A stretch of DNA of 64,000 bases, taken from NCBI RefSeq assembly GCF_000612445.1, contig NZ_BALC01000003.1:338419-402418 (forward strand), in the 5' to 3' direction. Positions 28,214-34,982 of the stretch are shown here, piece after piece; positions within the stretch are counted from its first letter, which is position 1, and each line of letters starts with the position of its first letter. The notes under the pieces were generated by a model that did not search any database, was not told the DNA's origin, and saw only the letters and a list, made by a program, of their open reading frames with translations. The position numbers were made by a program, and so were the translations under genes. The DNA is from Liquorilactobacillus sucicola DSM 21376 = JCM 15457. Its GTDB lineage: Bacteria > Bacillota > Bacilli > Lactobacillales > Lactobacillaceae.

Positions 28214-28235
28214 ATGTCAATGGCCTTCGATACAT
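28214..28235. promoter_or_regulatory. Candidate LarR operator region
   Basis: ATGTCAATGGCCTTCGATACAT is an imperfect dyad centred on GGCC in the larR-larA intergenic region, about 110 bases before larA. It is offered by position and partial symmetry only; I cannot match it to a known Lar box with certainty. Confidence 0.3.
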
Positions 28236-28341
28236 GTTATTGATTATGAACTTTAATAGGAATGATTGTCAACGAAAGTTCAAAAATGAAGGCTTATGAT
28301 ACTTGCTGTTAGCAAAATCAAATGAAAGAGGATGAATACTT

Positions 28342-29621
28342 GTGGTAGAGATTAATCTTCCATATGATCGAGGGTATGTTACAGCTAAAATTAAAGACAA
28401 AAATTTTGCTGGCTCTCTTGTATCAAAAGCAGCAACCTATAAGGCTGACTTTTCAGAAAAAGAATTGGTTGAAAAGTCATTAGATGCTCCAATTGGCAGT
28501 CCCACACTTGAAAGCTTAGCGCAGGGTAAAAAGAACATTGTGATTATCAGTTCGGACCACACACGGCCCGTACCTTCGCATATCATAACACCAATTTTGC
28601 TGCGCCGCTTGCGTGCCGCAGCTCCAACAGCGCGAATCCGTATTTTGGTAGCGACAGGGTTTCATCGTCCATCAACACATGAAGAGTTAGTGAATAAGTA
28701 TGGAGAAGAAATTGTTGCAAATGAAGAGATTGTAATGCATATGTCTCAAAAAGATGAGGATATGGTAAAAATTGGCAAACTTCCGTCAGGGGGGATCTGA
28801 TAATCAATAAAGTTGCTGAAGAAGCTGATCTGCTTATTTCAGAAGGTTTTATCGAATCACATTTCTTCGCAGGTTTCTCTGGTGGACGCAAATCAGTTTT
28901 ACCCGGTATTTCTTCATACAAGACAATTATGGCAAATCATTCAGGTGAATTCATTAATGATGTGCATTCTAGAACTGGAAACCTACACCATAACTTGATA
29001 CATGAAGACATGGTGTATGCTGCTAAGACAGCTGGATTAAAGTTTATTTTGAATGTTGTTTTAGATGAAGATAAGCACATTATTGGTTCTTTTGCAGGTG
29101 ATTTAGAAAAAGCGCACAAAAAAGGAACCGATTTTGTGGGGGAACTCGCTGGTGTAAAGGCAATTAAGAGTGATATCGCAATCTCAACTAATGGTGGGTT
29201 CCCACTTGACCAAAATATTTATCAAGCGGTCAAGGGAATGACTGCTGCAGAGGCGACAAATAAACCGAATGGGACGATCGTCATGGTTGCTGGCTGTCGC
29301 GATGGTCATGGTGGTGAAGGGTTCTATCATAATCTGGCAGATGTCAAGGATCCTAAAGAATTCTTAGATGCGGCAGTAAATACACCGCGACTTGAAACAG
29401 TTCCGGATCAATGGACCTCGCAAATACTTGCAAGAATTTTGACAAACCATTATGTCATTATGGTTTCTGACCTGGTTGATCCTAAGCTTGTAACGAATAT
29501 GCATATGAAGTTAGCAACCACGATTGATCAGGCTATGGAAATGGCTTTCGAGCGTGAAGGCAGCGATGCTAAAGTAACAGTGATTCCTGATGGACTTGGT
29601 GTTGTTGTGATGGACAAGTAA
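28342..29621 (+). pseudogene. larA: Lactate racemase LarA, single-base frameshift
   Basis: Together the two frames encode the nickel-pincer-dependent lactate racemase, about 426 residues. Residues match L. plantarum numbering exactly: His108 in ATGFHRPST, His174 and Lys184 in SHFFAGFSGGRK (Lys184 carries the cofactor), and His200 in ANHSGEF. The first frame stops at 28800 within LPSGGI. Adding one G to the six-G run at 28789-28794 gives LPSGGDLIINKVAEEADLLI and restores the protein through to 29621. Start GTG 28342 follows AGAGGATGAATACTT. All maturation genes downstream are present, so loss of LarA alone would be odd; an undercalled G-run is the simpler explanation. Confidence 0.88.
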
Positions 29622-29622
29622 A

Positions 29623-30384
29623 ATGGAACAACAACAATTATTGAAGCTCCTGCAGAATGTTGCACAGCAGACTTTAACTCCGGAAGCAGCAATTGAAAGT
29701 TTGAGTAAGGATAATTTTGAAGAGTTGAATTATGCCAAAATCGATACTGCGCGAGTTCGAAGGACGGGGTATCCAGAAGTTATCTACGGTGCAGGCAAAA
29801 CGGCAGAACAAATTAGTGGCATTATCAAAGTTATGAAAGGTCACCAAAAGGCGATCCTAGCAACGCGAGTGGAGCAAGACAAGGCAACAGCAGTTTTACA
29901 GGAGTTGCCCTCTTTAAAGTATGATGCTGTATCACAGACATTGACGACTGTTGATGAGAAGACAGCGAGTGTTGGAAATATTGCGATTGTTACTGCTGGA
30001 ACATCTGATATAAGAATAGCCGAAGAAGCAGCTGTCACTGCCGAAATTTTTGGAAATCATGTTACACGAATATATGATGTTGGCGTTGCAGGAATACACC
30101 GCTTGTTCGCCAAGATTGATGTTATCAGACAGGCTAATGTGGTAATTGTGATAGCCGGAATGGAAGGCGCACTACCTAGTGTAGTTGGCGGATTGGTTGA
30201 TCATCCAGTAATAGCAGTACCAACGAGCGTTGGTTATGGCAGTAATCTTGGTGGAATGACACCACTGCTTACGATGTTGAATAGCTGTGCTGCAGGTATT
30301 AGTGTCGTCAATATAGATAATGGCTTTGGGGCTGCCTACAATGCAAGTATGATCAATCGGCTGATAGATAAGGGGCACATATGA
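29623..30384 (+). CDS. larB: Pincer cofactor biosynthesis carboxylase LarB
   Basis: The 253-residue LarB carboxylates nicotinic acid adenine dinucleotide at C5 and hydrolyses the phosphoanhydride, the first step of nickel-pincer nucleotide synthesis. The C-terminal two-thirds resembles PurE-type carboxylases: [65 protein letters not shown]. The N-terminal segment [29 protein letters not shown] is LarB-typical. The ATG begins right after the larA stop, and its own TGA overlaps the larC ATG by four bases, so larA-B-C are translated as a coupled unit. Confidence 0.95.
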   Translation: MEQQQLLKLLQNVAQQTLTPEAAIESLSKDNFEELNYAKIDTARVRRTGYPEVIYGAGKTAEQISGIIKVMKGHQKAILATRVEQDKATAVLQELPSLKYDAVSQTLTTVDEKTASVGNIAIVTAGTSDIRIAEEAAVTAEIFGNHVTRIYDVGVAGIHRLFAKIDVIRQANVVIVIAGMEGALPSVVGGLVDHPVIAVPTSVGYGSNLGGMTPLLTMLNSCAAGISVVNIDNGFGAAYNASMINRLIDKGHI

Positions 30385-31612
30385 AAACTTTAGTTTTAGA
30401 TGCTTTTTCTGGGATCAGCGGCGACATGTTCTTAGGTGCAATGTTCGACCTAGGTCTAGAGCGAGATGAATTTGAAAAACAGTTGAGCAAATTGAAAGTT
30501 GCGGGATATCGAATAACAGTTCAAAGAACAGCACGTTCAAGTATCACGGGAACTGATTTTGATGTTGTTTTAGAAGGGAATGCACCTAAAGATCAAGGCT
30601 TCTCTGAGCATGAACACCATCACCATGGACGCAACTTCATGATGATCAGACATTTGATATCAAAGAGTGATTTGAAAGAAACTATCAAAAAAAGATCTAT
30701 TGATATGTTTGAGCAGATCGCACGGGCAGAAGCTAAAGTACATGGCAAAGAATTGGCGGATATTCACTTTCATGAGGTGGGAGCTTTAGACTCGATAGTT
30801 GATATCGTCGGGGCTGCTATTGCTGTTGAAATGCTGCATATCGACAGATGCGTTATCAACAATTTAGCTGATGGAGTTGGAACAATCAAAATCGCACATG
30901 GAATCGTCCCGGTTCCTGTGCCTGCCGTATTACAAATGCAATTAAACACAGCAATTCCTATTCAGAAGCGTTTTGATGTTCATACCGAATTAATAACACC
31001 GACAGGAATGGCACTTGTGAAGTGCTTGGGGAATGAATTCAATAGTTCTACTGCAACAGGTGTCCTTGAAAATACTGGGTATGGTTTTGGAAAGCGTGAT
31101 ACGGGCAGCCTGAATGCTTTGAGGGCTAGTTTGTATAATTCAAAGTTGAGTCAGCAGGAAATAGCGAAGACAGATGACCATGTACTGTGTTTGGAAACAA
31201 ATTTAGACGACGCTACTGGGCAACAACTGGCAGCAGCGATCAAGGGTGCACTTGAGTTGGGGGCAAAAGATGCTTGGGCGGAGCCAATCATAATGAAAAA
31301 AGGCAGGCCAGCTATAAATTATGTTTATTGACAGCGACTACGCAGCAAGAATTGTTCGCTAGTTTTTTGTTCCAACACACCTCAGCGATTGGGTTGCGGG
31401 TACATCCATTACAGCGTGAAATTATGGAAAGAAAGTTGAAAAAGGTCAAAACGCCATATGGAGAAGTAGGAGTAAAAGAATTAACTTATCATGGGGTAAA
31501 AAAATTTTCTGTAGAATATGATGATCTAATGAAATGTTCACAGAAGACTGCAGAAGAGCCTGAGAAGATAAGGTTAGCTGCCTTGCAGGAAATTGAAAAT
31601 AAAGGGGAATAG
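30381..31612 (+). CDS. larC: Nickel insertion protein LarC, split by a frameshift (LarC1/LarC2)
   Basis: LarC inserts Ni into the pincer nucleotide (cyclometallase, CTP-dependent). The first frame gives 316 residues starting [21 protein letters not shown], with a His-rich loop (EHEHHHHGR) and [18 protein letters not shown]. It stops at 31331 after MKKGRPA (residues 305-311). The C-terminal domain continues in the -1 frame: [20 protein letters not shown] to stop 31612. In L. plantarum, larC1 and larC2 are two frames joined by programmed ribosomal frameshifting. The split here falls in the conserved MKKGRPAYKL segment, next to an A6 run, and could be the same device. A missing T (GCTTATAAA) is the alternative. 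Confidence 0.85.
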
Positions 31613-31616
31613 TACG

Positions 31617-32453
31617 ATGGAAACTTTCATGGAAAAAGAAGATAAATTACAAAATATTTTAGCTGGTTATAACAAAGTGGTTGTGGGTTTTTCTGGTGGA
31701 ATTGACTCTACCCTTGTGTTGAAAGAAGCAGCTGATATTTTAGGTAAGAAAAATGTATTGGCGATTGTTGCAAATTCAGAACTTTTTACTGACGAGGAAT
31801 ATAACAAGGCTATTGCTTTGGCACAAGAATTGGACGTTCAAGTTAATGGGATTGAACTAGACTATTTAGCTGATGAGAACATCAGCAACAACACACCTCA
31901 ATCTTGGTACTATATGAAAAAAATGTTTTATAGCGCACTTAATAAAGTTGCAGCTGATTTTAATGCAGATGCAGTTTTAGATGGGATGATTATGGACGAT
32001 AATACTGATTTTCGTCCTGGATTAAGAGCTAGGGATGAAGCTAAAGCGGTATCGGTTTTGCAAAAAGCGGATATTTATAAAACAGATGTGCGTAAAATTG
32101 CCAAAAAATTAGGCTTAAATAATTGGAATAAGGTTGCCTCTTGTTCAGTTTCCTCGCGCTTCCCATATTATACAAAATTGGATAGCAAAAAAATTGCTAG
32201 AGTCATGGATGCTGAGGCGTATTTGCGAGGTTTAGGTTTTTCAACGGTACGTGTTAGAGTTCATGGGACTGTTGCACGTGTGGAAGTACCAACAGATTCA
32301 TTTGCTGGATTTATGTCATTAAGAGAAAAAATTAATAATAAACTGTTGAAATTGGGTTATGAATTTGTAACACTCGATCTCAGCGGCTTCGAAAGTGGAA
32401 GAATGAATGAAGTACTTTCTGAAAATACTAAGAAGAAAGTGTTGGTGGGATAA
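31617..32453 (+). CDS. larE: ATP-dependent sacrificial sulfur transferase LarE
   Basis: The 278-residue LarE adds sulfur to the pincer precursor. The PP-loop GFSGGIDSTLVL (residues 24-35) adenylates the substrate, and Cys176 in VASCSVSSR sits at exactly the position of the sacrificial cysteine of L. plantarum LarE, so this is a sulfur-donating, single-Cys type. Start ATG 31617 follows AAAGGGGAATAGTACG and removes eight residues from the longer open frame. The start lies five bases after the larC2 stop. The C-terminal domain (RVRVHGTVARVEV) is complete. Confidence 0.94.
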   Translation: METFMEKEDKLQNILAGYNKVVVGFSGGIDSTLVLKEAADILGKKNVLAIVANSELFTDEEYNKAIALAQELDVQVNGIELDYLADENISNNTPQSWYYMKKMFYSALNKVAADFNADAVLDGMIMDDNTDFRPGLRARDEAKAVSVLQKADIYKTDVRKIAKKLGLNNWNKVASCSVSSRFPYYTKLDSKKIARVMDAEAYLRGLGFSTVRVRVHGTVARVEVPTDSFAGFMSLREKINNKLLKLGYEFVTLDLSGFESGRMNEVLSENTKKKVLVG

Positions 32454-32459
32454 AGGCAA

Positions 32460-33182
32460 ATGGATTATTCATTGTTAACGCGGTGTTTGGCAGAATTTTT
32501 TGGTACAGCGATTATGGTTGCTCTTGGTAATGGATCTGTTGCAAACGTTGAATTAAAGGGAACAAAAGGATTCCATGGTGGCTGGGTCCTAATTGGTTTT
32601 GGTTATGGAATAGGAGTCATGATTCCAGCTTTAATGTTCGCAACGGTTTCAGGAGCACAGATAAATCCTGCCTTTACAGTTGCCCTAGCCGTTACGGGGA
32701 GTTTCCCGTGGAGCGAAGTAGTGCCATATCTTGTTGCACAACTTTTAGGAGCTATTTTTGGTCAATTGATGATTGTTATTGCATATAAGCCATATTATGC
32801 AAAAACGACAAACCCAGAAGCTATTTTAGGAACATTTGCGACAATTGATGCTGTTAACAGCAAGTTTAATGGTTTTGTAAATGAATTTATCGGAACTTTT
32901 CTTCTGGTGTTCGGAGCATTGAGCATAACTGCAGATAAAGTTGATGCACGAGCAGATTTTATAGGTTTAGGTTTTTTAGTAATGTGTCTGGTTATTTCTT
33001 TCGGTGGGCCAACAGGACCTGCACTAAATCCAGCACGTGATATTGGTCCGAGACTGCTGCATGCAGTTCTGCCATTTGAACACAAGGGAAGTTCGCAGTT
33101 TAGTTACAGCTGGGTCCCAATTGTTGCTCCAATTTTAGGAGCAATTGTTGCTGCTGCAATTTCCAAAGCAATTTTTAACTAA
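32460..33182 (+). CDS. larD: Aquaglyceroporin-type channel (LarD/GlpF)
   Basis: The 240-residue MIP-family channel has the two hallmark NPA motifs, GAQINPAFTV and GPALNPARD, with six hydrophobic segments. The Asp after the second NPAR (NPARDIGPRL) is typical of glycerol-facilitator types. In L. plantarum, LarD is a GlpF paralogue that passes D/L-lactic acid and is encoded within the lar operon. Here it is last, after larE, rather than before it. Position supports the lactate-channel role, though glycerol permeation cannot be excluded. Confidence 0.9.
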   Translation: MDYSLLTRCLAEFFGTAIMVALGNGSVANVELKGTKGFHGGWVLIGFGYGIGVMIPALMFATVSGAQINPAFTVALAVTGSFPWSEVVPYLVAQLLGAIFGQLMIVIAYKPYYAKTTNPEAILGTFATIDAVNSKFNGFVNEFIGTFLLVFGALSITADKVDARADFIGLGFLVMCLVISFGGPTGPALNPARDIGPRLLHAVLPFEHKGSSQFSYSWVPIVAPILGAIVAAAISKAIFN

Positions 33183-33221
33183 TTGAATAGTATCTAGCAG
33201 AAAGTTTTGAAAATTATTTTT

Positions 33222-33412
33222 TGCTAAAGGTGCACTGCGAAAGCAGCACAAAGTCGGTAAATTTGAGTGCTAGCACGAAATTACGCACATAACGAATGTT
33301 TTGTTATGAGCAATTCGAGGTAGACGAAGAATTTTGACTTATGAAACACGTGCATATGGAATAAATAGAGAAGCTGGGTTAAAAGTTAAATTTTAACCCA
33401 GCTTCCTTTTTG
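33222..33412 (+). repeat. Dispersed intergenic repeat with terminator hairpin (most complete copy)
   Basis: After the lar operon, this element contains AAATTTGAGTGCTAGCACG, GGTAGACGAAGAATTTTGAC, TTATGAAACACGTGCATATG and GAATAAATAGAG. It ends in the hairpin GAAGCTGGGTTAAAA/TTTTAACCCAGCTTC with a T-run (33370-33411), which acts as the lar terminator. The inverted copy at 11877-12060 and shorter copies at 3.4, 45.0 and 53.5 kb share these blocks. It holds no open frame of note. Confidence 0.7.
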
Positions 33413-33511
33413 GATTGTGTGAATCAAGATGGTTCAACAGTCAAACCTCTTGGCCAAGCTAAGTGCTAGAAGGCTATTAACACATTTTTTGGAAAATGGT
33501 TATAATTACTC

Positions 33512-33559
33512 TTTACATTTAGGCTGAAAAGCTTTATTATACAAATAGTAACCATTACT
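33512..33559 (+). promoter_or_regulatory. Promoter and candidate Zur-type operator of the zinc-independent ribosomal protein cluster
   Basis: TTTACA (33512-33517), 17-nt spacer, TATTAT (33535-33540). The predicted transcription start falls on the dyad AGTAAC-C-ATTACT (33547-33559), whose form resembles Fur/Zur-family boxes. A second element, AATGGTTA (33495-33502), is the exact inverse of TAACCATT inside the dyad. Because the genes behind it are cysteine-free ribosomal paralogues, a zinc-sensing repressor is the expected regulator (inference). Confidence 0.5.
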
Positions 33560-33576
33560 TTTTAGGAGGGGATATT

Positions 33577-33741
33577 GTGGCAGTTCCAGCAAGAAAAACA
33601 TCTAAAAGCCGCAAAAACAAACGACGTGCCCAACATAAAATAAAAGGACCCGCTGTTTATTGGAATCCAGAATTAGGCGAGTATGTTGTAGGACATCGTG
33701 TTTCAGCTAAAGGTTTTTATAAAGGTAAGAAAGTAAACTAA
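33577..33741 (+). CDS. rpmF: Ribosomal protein L32, zinc-independent (C-minus) form
   Basis: The 54-residue protein begins [20 protein letters not shown], a standard L32 start. The zinc ribbon is replaced: where C-plus L32 has CPNCGE and CKECG, this one has WNPELGE and SAKG, with no cysteine at all. Such forms replace the zinc-binding paralogue during zinc shortage. Start GTG 33577 follows AGGAGGGGATATT. It is first in a row with rpmG, rpsN and a 37-residue protein. Confidence 0.92.
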   Translation: MAVPARKTSKSRKNKRRAQHKIKGPAVYWNPELGEYVVGHRVSAKGFYKGKKVN

Positions 33742-33754
33742 GGGAGAGAAAGTT

Positions 33755-33904
33755 ATGCGTAAGAACATTGTGCTAGGTAATGCACAGACAAGAGAACGAT
33801 TATATCTGACATCTAAAAATACACGTAATACACCAGAAAGATTAAAGTTGCTTAAATATTCTCCTAAGTTGAAGAAGAAAATTTGGTTTACAGAGGTAAA
33901 ATAA
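33755..33904 (+). CDS. rpmG: Ribosomal protein L33, zinc-independent (C-minus) form
   Basis: The 49-residue protein ([20 protein letters not shown], ending [10 protein letters not shown]) is an L33 without any cysteine, whereas zinc-binding L33 has two CxxC pairs. It sits 13 bases after rpmF, and its TAA overlaps the rpsN ATG (TAATG). SD is GGGAGAGAAAGTT. This supports a zinc-limitation operon. Confidence 0.92.
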   Translation: MRKNIVLGNAQTRERLYLTSKNTRNTPERLKLLKYSPKLKKKIWFTEVK

Positions 33905-34172
33905 TGGCAAAAAAATCAAAAATTGAAAAAGCAAAGAAAATAGAACTAACGGTTAGGAAGTATGAAGAGAAAAGATTGGCTTTGAAAAAGGCACATGACT
34001 ACCAGGCCTTGAGCTACTACCGCGAAACGCTTCACCGACTCGGTTGCATAATCGCGATAAGTTTGATGGGCGTCCGCATGCATATATGCGCAAATTTGGG
34101 ATGTCGCGTTTAAGATTTCGTGAATTAGCACATAAGGGTCAAATACCTGGTGTACGTAAAGCCAGCTGGTAA
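33904..34172 (+). pseudogene. rpsN: Ribosomal protein S14, zinc-independent (89-residue) form, frameshifted
   Basis: The start [24 protein letters not shown] and the end ([23 protein letters not shown], ending GVRKASW) are those of the long, cysteine-free S14 (89 residues), the zinc-independent paralogue of the short CxxC form. The frame breaks at about 34011-34015: one added base in GAGCTACTACCG restores [14 protein letters not shown]. The gene length is 269 nt, one short of 90 codons. As with other genes in this window, the break may be a base-calling error. If real, the cell lacks this back-up S14. Confidence 0.88.
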
Positions 34173-34187
34173 TGGAGGAAAACATAA

Positions 34188-34301
34188 ATGGCCAAGGAAA
34201 TGGACCTCAGCAGTGCCTACCGTTATTTGAAGAGCCCTAACATCAAAACGCGTAAAACTGCATTGAAGGTTATTAAGGACTCTAAGAAAAGCAAAAAATG
34301 A
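34188..34301 (+). CDS. 37-residue basic protein in the zinc-limitation cluster (possible metal homeostasis protein)
   Basis: A short frame behind GGAGG encodes MAKEMDLSSAYRYLKSPN and continues with IKTRKTALKVIKDSKKSKK: 37 residues, 11 of them Lys, no Cys or His. It follows rpsN by 15 bases in the same orientation. I believe it belongs to a family of tiny lactobacillar proteins annotated as putative metal homeostasis proteins, but this is from memory and moderate. Its charge and context would also fit an RNA or ribosome-binding role. Confidence 0.6.
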   Translation: MAKEMDLSSAYRYLKSPNIKTRKTALKVIKDSKKSKK

Positions 34302-34302
34302 A

Positions 34303-34536
34303 TTGCTGAATGAAAAGTTGTTCAAATTAAAATATAGTTATTTTGGAGATGCAGACACTATTGCTGAGTCTTTGAAATCGGGTTTAACTGATTTCAAGAT
34401 ACAAGGCAAGTTGGTCTGCTTTTTTGCTGTATCTGTGAAAAAAATGAACCGGTTTTTTAATAAAGCGGTTAATTGTGATAAAGTACATATTAGTTATAGT
34501 TCTTATTCGTATCAGTTTAAAAAATCCGAAGCTTAA
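34303..34536 (+). CDS. Hypothetical small protein, doubtful
   Basis: An open frame of 77 codons (LLNEKLFKLKYSYFGDADT to YSYQFKKSEA) follows the 37-residue gene. It would start at TTG 34303, but no ribosome binding site precedes it and I recognise no domain. It may be a remnant or non-coding. Confidence 0.25.
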   Translation: MLNEKLFKLKYSYFGDADTIAESLKSGLTDFKIQGKLVCFFAVSVKKMNRFFNKAVNCDKVHISYSSYSYQFKKSEA

Positions 34537-34567
34537 ACTGATAAAAAGTTTTAGAGGGGGAGTACGT

Positions 34568-34966
34568 ATGTCGCTTTTTATTGATAGAGATAAGTTCAAA
34601 AAATATATGTTAAGTAAGGTGCCAGGAGCTCCATATGATGAAAGAAAAGTTTTGCTTTCAATAAACACCGTCAAATCAGCGCCGAAGATGAATTGTATCT
34701 ATGTGAGCTCCGCTTTCTTTTTTGCAGCGCAATACCAGAGTAGTTTCGATACTTTTTCTAAGGATTTTTTCCTAACTAAACAGCAAATTCAACGAATGTA
34801 TTTAAAGGATAAATTGATGTCAACCCAGTTGATCATCGAAACAAATGAGAAAATGAAGGACGGAAATAAAATAGTTTTAAAAATGAACCTGCCAAAATTA
34901 AATCGAACCCCATGGCATATTGAAAATCTAAAACGAATTCGAAACAAATTGGAGATGGTTAAGTGA
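34568..34966 (+). CDS. Hypothetical 132-residue protein upstream of the LevR-type activator
   Basis: ATG 34568 follows GAGGGGGAGTACGT, a strong ribosome binding site, so the gene is probably real. The product is basic and soluble-looking (SLFIDRDKFKKYMLSKV, VLLSINTVKSAPKMN, TPWHIENLKRIRNKLEMVK) with no membrane helix or known motif that I can see. It lies 16 bases before the sigma-54 activator gene, in the same direction, so the two may be co-expressed. Function unknown. Confidence 0.6.
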   Translation: MSLFIDRDKFKKYMLSKVPGAPYDERKVLLSINTVKSAPKMNCIYVSSAFFFAAQYQSSFDTFSKDFFLTKQQIQRMYLKDKLMSTQLIIETNEKMKDGNKIVLKMNLPKLNRTPWHIENLKRIRNKLEMVK

Positions 34967-34982
34967 AAAAGAGGTGTAAAAA

